Below are positions 1 to 5,687 of a stretch of 7,675 nt of DNA, piece by piece (within the stretch, counting starts at the first letter, position 1; every line of letters starts with the position of its first letter). Position numbers and translations under genes: made by a program. The DNA is from Desulfobacteraceae bacterium (GTDB lineage: Bacteria > Desulfobacterota > Desulfobacteria > Desulfobacterales > UBA5616), in NCBI GenBank assembly GCA_030620375.1, contig JAUXEW010000140.1:1-7675 (forward strand). Direction: 5' to 3'. The notes under the pieces are model-generated. The model did not search any database. It had not been told where the DNA came from and saw only the letters and a list, made by a program, of their open reading frames with translations.

Positions 1-30
1 GGGTCCCGGTTTAAATCCATATAACATCAA

Positions 31-79
31 AGGCCGCAATCATCTTCTGTTTTATTTTTGATTTCGGCCTGTTTTTTTT
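31..79 (+). terminator. Intrinsic terminator of an upstream gene outside the window
   Basis: AGGCCG (31-36) pairs with CGGCCT (65-70). After one mismatch (C37/T64), AATCA (38-42) pairs with TGATT (59-63). This leaves a 16-nt T-rich loop, and eight T residues follow at 72-79. A GC-rich stem base plus an uninterrupted T-run is the standard rho-independent form for rightward transcription. It would end a gene whose coding part lies left of the window and insulate tsaD from it. Bases 1-30 are too short to identify that gene. The opposite strand has no comparable T-run, so I call it one-directional. Confidence 0.85.
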
Positions 80-170
80 ATGACTAAAAAAAATTTGCTG
101 CATTGCACCGTAAACTTTGGTTCACTTAAGTCCCTCATTATTTTTTCGACTGAGCGGGCGATGGTACACT

Positions 171-1166
171 ATGATCGTACTGGGCATTGAAACATCTTGT
201 GATGAAACTGCCGCCGCGGTGGTTGTTGACGGGGCAAATGTTTTGTCATCCGTGGTATCATCTCAGGTTGCAGTGCATTCTCCCTACGGCGGGGTCGTCC
301 CTGAGCTTGCTTCCAGAAAACATGTTGAAGCCATAGTCCCGGTGGTCAATGAGGCAGTCAGCAATGCCGGCATCGATTCAGGAATGCTTAACGCTGTTGC
401 TGTAACCCAGGGTCCCGGATTAATCGGAGCTTTACTGGTGGGCTTTAATTTTGCCAGGGCTTTTTCTTACACGCGCGGAATACCATATATCGGTGTAAAT
501 CATCTTGAGGGGCACATCAATTCGGTTTTTTTGGAACCTGATCCGCCATCCTTTCCATTTGTGGCACTGCTGGTGTCCGGCGGTCATACCGGCATTTACC
601 ATGTGAGATCTCACACATCTTTTAATCTTATGGGGCAAACACGCGATGACGCGGCAGGAGAAGCATTTGACAAGGTCGCAAAAATGCTGGATCTTGGCTA
701 TCCCGGAGGCGGTGTGATCTCCAGGATTGGCAAGTCAGGAGATCCGGCCAATATTATTTTCCCAAGGCCCTATTTAGGCAAGACCGATTTTGATTTTAGC
801 TTCAGTGGCCTTAAAACAGCAGTACGGCGATACATTCAAACCCATTTGGATGAGTATCAGCAACATATTGCAGATATCGCAGCAGGATTCCAGGAAGCGG
901 TAGTGGATGTGCTATCGTTTAAAATCATAAATGCTGCTAAAAAAATGGAATGTAACCACATTGCCGTGGTGGGAGGTGTCGCGGCTAACCAGCGGCTTAG
1001 AGAAAGGGTGCTTCTCGAAGCCGGCAGCATTGGCATAAAAGTTCATATGCCTTCGATTTCATTGTGCGGTGATAATGCGGCGATGATCGCCGCAGTAGGA
1101 TACCATCACCTTGTTAAGGGAGAGGCCTCCGGTATGGGTGACGATGTCTATTCGAGATCCGGATGA
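171..1166 (+). CDS. tsaD: tRNA N6-adenosine threonylcarbamoyltransferase TsaD
   Basis: TsaD (Gcp/Kae1/YgjD family) moves the threonylcarbamoyl group from threonylcarbamoyl-AMP to A37 of ANN-decoding tRNAs. It acts in the cytoplasm with TsaB and TsaE and is a core translation-fidelity enzyme. The 331-residue product opens with the family signature MIVLGIETSCDET. It carries the metal-binding HLEGH motif with His111 and His115, the nucleotide-binding LLVSGGHT segment (about 133-140), a FSFSGLKTAVRR block (209-220), VGGVAANQRLR (267-277) and the distal metal Asp in CGDNAAMIA (Asp301). A TTG at 117 would add 18 residues, but these are not family-like and have no ribosome binding site, so I chose the ATG at 171; its own Shine-Dalgarno match is weak. 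The C-terminus (VYSRSG) stops a few residues short of the usual Trp-Pro ending, which probably does not matter. It stands alone behind a terminator, with no other t6A gene visible. Confidence 0.95.
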   Translation: MIVLGIETSCDETAAAVVVDGANVLSSVVSSQVAVHSPYGGVVPELASRKHVEAIVPVVNEAVSNAGIDSGMLNAVAVTQGPGLIGALLVGFNFARAFSYTRGIPYIGVNHLEGHINSVFLEPDPPSFPFVALLVSGGHTGIYHVRSHTSFNLMGQTRDDAAGEAFDKVAKMLDLGYPGGGVISRIGKSGDPANIIFPRPYLGKTDFDFSFSGLKTAVRRYIQTHLDEYQQHIADIAAGFQEAVVDVLSFKIINAAKKMECNHIAVVGGVAANQRLRERVLLEAGSIGIKVHMPSISLCGDNAAMIAAVGYHHLVKGEASGMGDDVYSRSG

Positions 1167-1213
1167 CCTTTCCGGACAAACTGCACTCTGGGGATTTATT
1201 TAAACATAAAGGG

Positions 1214-1238
1214 TCTTCTCCAACTTAGTTGGAGAAGA
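1214..1238. repeat. Perfect 11-bp inverted repeat after tsaD
   Basis: TCTTCTCCAAC (1214-1224) and GTTGGAGAAGA (1228-1238) are perfectly complementary around a 3-nt loop (TTA). The hairpin begins 47 nt after the tsaD stop. No T-run follows on the plus strand (GGGTCC comes next), so it is not a canonical intrinsic terminator. It could protect the tsaD mRNA 3' end, act in rho-assisted termination, or be part of a dispersed palindromic repeat. Confidence 0.7.
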
Positions 1239-1275
1239 GGGTCCAATCCTTGACCCCTTGTACCCTCTGGGGTCA
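1236..1275. repeat. Overlapping alternative inverted repeats (TGACCCC/GGGGTCA and AGAGGGT/ACCCTCT)
   Basis: TGACCCC (1251-1257) pairs with GGGGTCA (1269-1275) across an 11-nt loop. AGAGGGT (1236-1242) can instead pair with ACCCTCT (1262-1268), a segment inside that loop. GGGTC (1239-1243) can also pair with GACCC (1252-1256). The AGAGGGT arm shares three bases with the 11-bp hairpin at 1214-1238, so these folds compete. Further on, AATTGG (1285-1290) and CCAATT (1298-1303) form another small stem. The density of inverted repeats looks like a REP-type unit or a structured leader for the next gene. The sequence alone does not decide between them. Confidence 0.45.
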
Positions 1276-1348
1276 CACCAGCTCAATTGGAGATAACCCA
1301 ATTTTACCTTAATTAACACCAACTAATCGGGAGATGATTTTAAAATAA

Positions 1349-1354
1349 AGGAGG
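1349..1354 (+). promoter_or_regulatory. Strong Shine-Dalgarno site of the SDR gene
   Basis: AGGAGG is a full match to the anti-Shine-Dalgarno core, with 7 nt between it and the ATG at 1362. It fixes the start of the dehydrogenase gene. I could not find a convincing promoter in the 195-bp gap upstream. Confidence 0.85.
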
Positions 1355-1361
1355 CGGAATT

Positions 1362-2261
1362 ATGGCTAAGATTTTAGAAGGTAAAGTCGCAGTTGTAACC
1401 GGAGCAGGTCGCGGTATCGGAAAAGGTGAAGCTATTGCGTTTGCTGAAGCCGGAGCCAAAGTTGTGGTCAACGATTTGGGAGGGGGCGGCGACGGCACCG
1501 GAAACGACCAGGCGCCTGCCCAACTGGTCGTAGATGAGATTAAAGCACAAGGTGGCGAAGCGGTCGCAAACTATGATTCAGTAGCAGAAGTTGAAGGGGG
1601 TGAAAGAATAATTCAGACTGCCATCGACAGTTTCGGCCGGATTGATATTTTGGTGAACAACGCCGGGATACTGAGGGATCGTATGGTATTTAATATGTCC
1701 GATGAAGAATGGGACATCGTTCAGAAGGTCCATTTATACGGCCACTTTTATTGTGCGCGGGCTGCGTGTCGACACATGCGGGCACAAAAATCGGGACGGA
1801 TTATTAATACATCCTCTTCAGCCGGTTTAGCCGAAACTTTCGGGCAGGCAAATTACGGTGCAGCCAAAGAAGGTATTGTCGGTCTGACCCGGCAGATTGC
1901 ACGGGATATGGCAAAATACAATGTTACATGCAATGCCATCAGGCCGGGAGCTGCCACCAGATTGACCCTGACCCCGGAATTGAAGGCCGCATGGGAAAAG
2001 GCGGGCAGGGGCGAAGCTGTTGACAGGATCGAAGCAAATCAGCCCGAAGATATTGCGCCGTTTATCGTTTTTCTGTGCACGGATGCCGCCGCGAACATCA
2101 GCGGCAGGACTTTTTATGCCGCCGGTGGAGAGATTAGCCTCTATTCTGAACCGGTTAAGGAGCGAACTCTCTTTAAGGAGGGCAGATGGACGCTTGAAGA
2201 GCTATTGGGCGTCGCGCCGGGGACACTGGGTCAAGGTCTGGAAGTAAAGGGAATCGGGTAG
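1362..2261 (+). CDS. Short-chain dehydrogenase, MFE-2-like 3-hydroxyacyl-CoA dehydrogenase
   Basis: This is a cytoplasmic NAD(P)-dependent oxidoreductase of the classical SDR family. It shows the Rossmann motif TGAGRGIG (13-20), an NDLGG segment after the second strand (37-41) whose Asp favours NAD, NNAG (99-102), and the catalytic Ser152, Tyr165 and Lys169 (YGAAK). The NDLGGGGDGTG stretch, the LRDRMVFNMSDEEWDIVQKVHLYGHFYC-type core and the 299-residue length resemble the (3R)-hydroxyacyl-CoA dehydrogenase domain of peroxisomal multifunctional enzyme type 2 rather than FabG, which is about 245 residues. Here the domain stands alone, with no hydratase or SCP2 domain fused. The likely role is oxidation or reduction of a 3-hydroxyacyl-CoA in fatty-acid or aromatic-acid breakdown, but the substrate cannot be read from the sequence. 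No beta-oxidation partner is next to it. The start is set by the AGGAGG 7 nt upstream. Confidence 0.85.
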   Translation: MAKILEGKVAVVTGAGRGIGKGEAIAFAEAGAKVVVNDLGGGGDGTGNDQAPAQLVVDEIKAQGGEAVANYDSVAEVEGGERIIQTAIDSFGRIDILVNNAGILRDRMVFNMSDEEWDIVQKVHLYGHFYCARAACRHMRAQKSGRIINTSSSAGLAETFGQANYGAAKEGIVGLTRQIARDMAKYNVTCNAIRPGAATRLTLTPELKAAWEKAGRGEAVDRIEANQPEDIAPFIVFLCTDAAANISGRTFYAAGGEISLYSEPVKERTLFKEGRWTLEELLGVAPGTLGQGLEVKGIG

Positions 2262-2266
2262 TTTCT

Positions 2267-2294
2267 GTAAGGTCTAGACCGGCTTTGACCTTAC
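2267..2294 (+). terminator. Hairpin just after the SDR stop (possible terminator without T-run)
   Basis: GTAAGGTC (2267-2274) pairs perfectly with GACCTTAC (2287-2294) across a 12-nt loop, starting 6 nt after the SDR stop codon. Within it lies the 10-bp palindrome GGTCTAGACC (2271-2280), which offers an alternative fold. No T-run follows, so intrinsic termination would be weak. Its position suggests mRNA 3'-end formation or stabilisation for the SDR transcript. Confidence 0.4.
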
Positions 2295-2330
2295 CGCATA
2301 GAGGGTATTGATAATCGACTTTAAAATCGA

Positions 2331-2361
2331 CCGGTGAGCCGTGGGTGTTACGGCTCACCGG
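2331..2361 (-). terminator. Perfect 12-bp stem overlapping the stop of the winged-helix gene; likely terminator between convergent genes
   Basis: CCGGTGAGCCGT (2331-2342) and ACGGCTCACCGG (2350-2361) are exact complements with a 7-nt loop. Allowing one bulge, four more pairs can form outside. Read on the minus strand, the stem is followed by TCGATTTTAAAG, a short T-run. On the plus strand no T-run follows. I therefore favour termination of the leftward MFS/winged-helix transcript. The last codons of the winged-helix gene (Gly-Glu-Pro-stop) lie in the 5' arm and loop, so terminator and coding sequence overlap. It may also block rightward read-through from the SDR gene. Confidence 0.65.
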
Positions 2362-2680
2362 GTTGATCCATTGGAAATCGTTTGTCAAATTTATTTTCAT
2401 CTTCGATCAGATCAATCCCTTCAGCCGTGATAACGACTGAAGGGGACACAAACGGCGGTTCCGTATATGATTTGGCGAGTTCCACAAATCCGCATTTTTC
2501 AAGGTAAACCATATTCCAGTTCAGCTCTTTTGGAGAGATCCGGCAATCTTTGGAAATTTGCCTAAGCTCAATAGTCGCATAAGGAACTTCCTTAAAACAT
2601 TCGTAAAGAATGCTTAAAATACACCGCCTAATCCGGTATATGGGTTTTCCTTCATTTCCTGATACTTTTTGCTTGGACAT
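2348..2680 (-). CDS. Small winged-helix (MarR/PadR-like fold) protein, putative regulator
   Basis: The 110-residue soluble protein has no membrane segment or signal peptide. Its layout fits a winged helix-turn-helix: a first helix around YRIRRCILSILYECF (15-29), a helix-turn-helix region around ELRQISKDCRISPKELNWNMVYLEKCGFVEL (38-68), and a wing ending in a VVITAEGIDLIE strand-helix (82-93) like that of MarR- or YjcQ-type domains. This fold assignment is by pattern and not a named family. The start is the ATG at 2680, preceded by AAGGAG with 6-nt spacing. An ATG 33 nt upstream has no such site. The gene starts 48 nt after the stop of the MFS transporter on the same strand, so the two are probably co-transcribed. 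It could regulate the transporter. A ligand cannot be inferred. Confidence 0.7.
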   Translation of the reverse strand: MSKQKVSGNEGKPIYRIRRCILSILYECFKEVPYATIELRQISKDCRISPKELNWNMVYLEKCGFVELAKSYTEPPFVSPSVVITAEGIDLIEDENKFDKRFPMDQPGEP

Positions 2681-2682
2681 TT

Positions 2683-2692
2683 TATACTCCTT
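2683..2692 (-). promoter_or_regulatory. Shine-Dalgarno site deciding the winged-helix start
   Basis: Read on the minus strand, AAGGAG lies six bases before the ATG at 2680. The upstream ATG at 2713 has no purine-rich site in front of it. This moves the start 11 codons downstream of the longest open frame. Confidence 0.75.
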
Positions 2693-2728
2693 GATGCTCG
2701 CATAAGATACCATTGATGATTGTTGGAC

Positions 2729-4045
2729 TTAGTCCAGGCTCCGGATATGGGAAGTAAACCCTAAATAGTAAAGCGTCGCCGCCATTAAAATAACGGCACC
2801 CCCACCCACTGCCCATTGAACGCCGATAAATTCGGTCAGGATTCCGATAAGGAAAACACCGAAGCTGGTTATTCCCCATTCCATCATGTATAAACTCATC
2901 ATTCTGCCCCGATAGGTGCTGTCGGTATATGACTGAACCAGTGTATTGCTCAGGGACATACGGCCTGCCTGGCCCAAACCCAAAGGAATGAAGACAATCA
3001 AAGCAAACAGATAAGCAGAGGTGATGCTAAAAAGAATCAGGCAGCCGGATAATAAAAGGCTGCTTAACAGATAATACAGCCCACGATGTTTATTAGGTCT
3101 TGATGCGACCCATAGAGAGCCGATGAATGCGCCGAAACCGGATATGCTGACCAGAAGTCCCAGCCGTGCACTGGATTCCGTAAGTGTGGCTATAAGGTTT
3201 CCCACAAGCGGCAGCGTTATTAATCCGCCTAGATCGTCGAGTGATAAGGTTATAATGTCCTTTGTGAAAATCGGCAGAAGATAAAAGTAAGGCATCGAGA
3301 AAAAAGTAACAATTAGAGTGAATATCAGTATTGAAAAGACAGTTGTATTTTTCTTTAGATACCGAAAGCCGTCCGAGATGTCCCTCAGGGCACTAGATTG
3401 ATGAAAGTGAATCGATTTATGGGTATGGGGTATGTGCAACGTGAAGAGAAAGCTCATGAAATAAAGTGCCGTCATGATATAATATACCCCTTCGATATTC
3501 CAAATGGCGATGAGGAATCCGGAAAAGGCAGGCGCTAAAAGCCGCAAAAAGTTCATGGTAGCCGCATTTATTGAGATAGCGTTCATTAAAAGCTGTTCAT
3601 CCACCAATTCGGGAATAATGGCCTGGCGAGACGGCATCACAAGAGACATTATAATTCCCTGAAGGAAAGCGGCTACAATTAAATGGATCCAGGTGATGAT
3701 ACCGATAGTAATCGATAAGGCGATACCCAATGCTACCAGTGTCATACAGAGCTGCCCGACAATCAGCACATTCTTTTTTTTAACGCGATCCGCCAAAACC
3801 CCTCCGAAAAGTGATAGCGTTAACATCGGCAGGGCATGGGCAAGCGCAACGGCACCCAATAGGGATGCTCGAGAAGTGAGTTCATAAATAAACCATGACC
3901 GTGCTACCATTTGCATGTTCACGCAGGCCATGTGTCCCAATAAGGCGCCAAAGAAAGGGCGATAGGCCGGTATCCTCAAGGAACCAAATGTTTCTGAAAA
4001 GAGGGGTGTTTTCAATTTATTTTCATTGGCGGTGTTGTATGGCAA
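2729..4045 (-). CDS. MFS transporter, MFS_3 / EntS-like exporter
   Basis: A 438-residue inner-membrane protein of the major facilitator superfamily, expected to have 12 helices and to export a small solute by proton antiport. Visible marks are the motif-A loop GGVLADRVKKKNV (81-93) between helices 2 and 3, the MPSRQAIIPELV...NAISINAATMNFLRLLAPAFSGFL region (137-178) characteristic of MFS_3 members, and TYRGRMMSLYMMEWG (377-391) in the C-terminal half. About 20 residues (roughly 266-292) appear inserted between helices 7 and 8 compared with my picture of the family. The start is a TTG, with AGGG seven bases upstream and an in-frame stop four codons before it. The next Met, at 39, would cut into helix 1. 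It is the first gene of a leftward operon with the winged-helix gene and is divergent from the DUF401 gene. The substrate is unknown. Confidence 0.85.
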   Translation of the reverse strand: MPYNTANENKLKTPLFSETFGSLRIPAYRPFFGALLGHMACVNMQMVARSWFIYELTSRASLLGAVALAHALPMLTLSLFGGVLADRVKKKNVLIVGQLCMTLVALGIALSITIGIITWIHLIVAAFLQGIIMSLVMPSRQAIIPELVDEQLLMNAISINAATMNFLRLLAPAFSGFLIAIWNIEGVYYIMTALYFMSFLFTLHIPHTHKSIHFHQSSALRDISDGFRYLKKNTTVFSILIFTLIVTFFSMPYFYLLPIFTKDIITLSLDDLGGLITLPLVGNLIATLTESSARLGLLVSISGFGAFIGSLWVASRPNKHRGLYYLLSSLLLSGCLILFSITSAYLFALIVFIPLGLGQAGRMSLSNTLVQSYTDSTYRGRMMSLYMMEWGITSFGVFLIGILTEFIGVQWAVGGGAVILMAATLYYLGFTSHIRSLD

Positions 4046-4119
4046 AGTTGTACCCTAATTGATGCACACTAGATTAACATATTTTTTGATATGGACACAA
4101 GCAGATGTTTTTACCCGCT

Positions 4120-4129
4120 TATTGCAATA
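4120..4129. promoter_or_regulatory. Palindrome TATTGCAATA, candidate operator upstream of the MFS operon
   Basis: A perfect 10-bp palindrome located 75 bp upstream of the MFS start in the divergent gap. It sits within a slightly larger imperfect symmetry, GCTT (4117-4120) with AAGC (4134-4137). A dimeric winged-helix regulator such as the one encoded in the same operon would bind a site of this kind. The link is inference only. Confidence 0.3.
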
Positions 4130-4197
4130 TAGCAAGCTTCGTGGTGATATACAATTCAGTATCCTCCGCAATAATTCGAGACCGCTTTATTGTGATG

Positions 4198-4258
4198 AAC
4201 CTTAAATAAGTTGATATTCATTTATATTTTTATTAAGGTTTCACGCTTGCTTAACCTT
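4198..4258. repeat. Three AACCTT boxes in alternating orientation upstream of the DUF401 gene
   Basis: AACCTTAA (4198-4205) is exactly complementary to TTAAGGTT (4233-4240). With one bulged A the pairing extends through TAA/TTA. A third copy, AACCTT (4253-4258), can pair with the same middle arm (AAGGTT, 4235-4240) across 12 nt. The two hairpins are mutually exclusive. The set may be an operator array or a switchable leader structure in front of DUF401. No T-run follows the second hairpin, so classical attenuation is not evident. Confidence 0.4.
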
Positions 4259-4340
4259 GATAAACCGGAATTCCCTGAGCTTGGAGCAATAGGCTTGGGA
4301 AAAAGATACGCGCGAACCCTAAATGGGCTGGAAATAGATA

Positions 4341-5636
4341 ATGACCATACTCGACCATATCCCCGCACTTTTAAGAATGGCCCTCGTCTTTGTGATAGTC
4401 CTCTACGCCATTCGAAAGAATCTCTCACTAGGCAACGCATTTATGATTGGGACATTGGTGCTGAGTATTTTTTTTGCCATGCCGATTCAGGCGACAGTAA
4501 AATCTATCTTCTTTTCAATAATTCATCTTAAAACGCTATCCCTTGCTCTGGTCGTATCATTAATTTTGGTTTTGAGCAGTAGCATGGAATCTACGGGCCA
4601 GATGCGGCGACTTTTGGGTCGATTTCGCGGTCTGGTTAGAAGTCCGCGCCTGAATTTGGTGATATTCCCGGCCTTAATCGGATTATTGCCAATGCCGGGC
4701 GGCGCTGTATTTTCCGCACCTATGGTAAAAGAAATGGGGGCGGGTTTAAAATTATCCGGTGCTCGGCTCAGCTTTATTAATTATTGGTTTCGACATATTT
4801 GGGAATACTGGTGGCCCATGTATCCGGGTGTGCTGTTAGCAACCCTTATTGCGGATATCAATCTATCGGCCTTTGTGGTGATGATGTTTCCTTTGACCTT
4901 TGTGGCCGTTTATCTGGGCAGTCGCTCCATTAAAAAAGTCAATCTTTCCGGGCTTCGGCAAACATGGCCGGAACGGCCGTCTTTAGGGCCGTTTATGCAT
5001 GAATTGGCACCGATTTTGATGGTTATTATTTTAGGGCTGGGATTGGGGATAGTGCTGTCAGCCATTTTCCCGGAACTTACCATTGCCAAGGAAGGCGGAT
5101 TAGTGGTGAGTCTCCTCATCGCTGTGGCATGGATATGGTATGAAAACCGGCTGCCCGGGGATAAAAGAAGGGCCATTGTGCTAAATGGAAAAATGCTGAA
5201 TATGGTGTACATGGTGATTGCCATATTGGTATTTAAGGGAATTTTGGGAGACAGTCATGCCGTGGAGGCCATCAGTAGTGAGTTGATTAAGCTTCATATT
5301 CCTTTGGTCTTGATTACCGTAATTCTGCCCTTTATGGTAGGGTTATTTACCGGGATTACCATAGCCTTTGTCGGTAGTACTTTCCCTATACTAATTTCTC
5401 TAGTCCATGCCCAGGGGGAAACTGCTTTTATGGGGGCTTATATCATGATCGGACTTACCTGTGGGTTTGCCGGCGTATTGTTATCTCCCCTTCACTTGTG
5501 TCTGTTGTTGTCCAATGAATATTTCGATACCACATTAAATCATATCTATCGCTATTTATGGCTACCTTGCGTTTGTTTGGTATTTGCCAGTATGGGCTAT
5601 TTTTGGATATTGCGCGAGGTGCACGGCTGGCTGTAG
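4341..5636 (+). CDS. DUF401 family multi-spanning membrane protein, putative transporter
   Basis: A 431-residue, very hydrophobic inner-membrane protein with about ten or more predicted membrane segments. DUF401 marks include the proline/glycine-rich PMPGGAVFSAP turn (117-127), FRHIWEYWWPMYPG (150-163) and LLSPLHLCLLLSNEYF (380-395). The PMPGG segment and the GLFTGITIAFVGSTFPIL segment (334-351) sit in similar places in the two halves. That suggests an inverted-repeat design with two re-entrant hairpins, as in ion-transporter-superfamily carriers, and I recall DUF401 being placed near that group. The substrate is unknown; small organic anions would fit that superfamily. The ATG at 4341 is the first possible start after an in-frame TAG, with only a weak GGAAA ribosome site. 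The glnA gene follows 51 nt downstream on the same strand, so it may be the first gene of that transcription unit. Confidence 0.85.
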   Translation: MTILDHIPALLRMALVFVIVLYAIRKNLSLGNAFMIGTLVLSIFFAMPIQATVKSIFFSIIHLKTLSLALVVSLILVLSSSMESTGQMRRLLGRFRGLVRSPRLNLVIFPALIGLLPMPGGAVFSAPMVKEMGAGLKLSGARLSFINYWFRHIWEYWWPMYPGVLLATLIADINLSAFVVMMFPLTFVAVYLGSRSIKKVNLSGLRQTWPERPSLGPFMHELAPILMVIILGLGLGIVLSAIFPELTIAKEGGLVVSLLIAVAWIWYENRLPGDKRRAIVLNGKMLNMVYMVIAILVFKGILGDSHAVEAISSELIKLHIPLVLITVILPFMVGLFTGITIAFVGSTFPILISLVHAQGETAFMGAYIMIGLTCGFAGVLLSPLHLCLLLSNEYFDTTLNHIYRYLWLPCVCLVFASMGYFWILREVHGWL

Positions 5637-5672
5637 AATCAATAACCGATAACTGCTAACGTCTCATATTTT

Positions 5673-5680
5673 AAGGAGGT
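5673..5680 (+). promoter_or_regulatory. Strong Shine-Dalgarno site of glnA
   Basis: AAGGAGGT matches the anti-Shine-Dalgarno sequence completely and ends seven bases before the ATG at 5688. It predicts strong translation of glutamine synthetase, in contrast to the weak site of the DUF401 gene upstream. The 51-bp gap shows no sigma-54 (GG-N10-GC) element. Confidence 0.85.
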
Positions 5681-5687
5681 ACTTGTC

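Larger units (their letters stand above)
4046..4340. other. Divergent intergenic region between the MFS and DUF401 genes
   Basis: This 295-bp AT-rich stretch must hold the control region for the leftward MFS operon and probably for the rightward DUF401-glnA-cutA block. I found no coding sequence with family-like content and no promoter with both boxes close to consensus. TTGATA at 4211-4216 is a good -35 hexamer but lacks a matching -10. TATATT at 4223-4228 is a good -10 hexamer but lacks a matching -35. The region contains the palindrome TATTGCAATA and three copies of AACCTT in alternating orientation, listed separately. Confidence 0.6.

Noticed and set aside
117..170. TTG-initiated N-terminal extension of TsaD
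   Set aside because: The 18 added residues are not family-like, there is no ribosome site before the TTG, and the family signature begins at the ATG at 171 with His111 and His115 then numbered as in E. coli.
2681..2713. Upstream ATG of the winged-helix gene adding 11 residues
   Set aside because: There is no Shine-Dalgarno sequence before it. The ATG at 2680 has AAGGAG at ideal spacing.
2724..2736. TGGACTTAGTCCA palindrome at the MFS stop as a terminator
   Set aside because: The stem is only 5 bp with a usable loop and no T-run follows. The winged-helix gene downstream has no separate promoter I can see, so read-through is more likely.
2682..2879. 65-codon minus-strand frame at the end of the MFS gene
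   Set aside because: It is a shifted frame of the MFS C-terminus with no ribosome site and no protein-like features.
4211..4531. 106-codon open frame overlapping the start of the DUF401 gene
   Set aside because: Most of it is an alternate frame of the DUF401 coding region. The upstream part has no ribosome site or recognisable family.
5637..5687. Sigma-54 promoter for glnA
   Set aside because: TGGCTG occurs near the DUF401 stop but no GC/TGC element sits at the required spacing.
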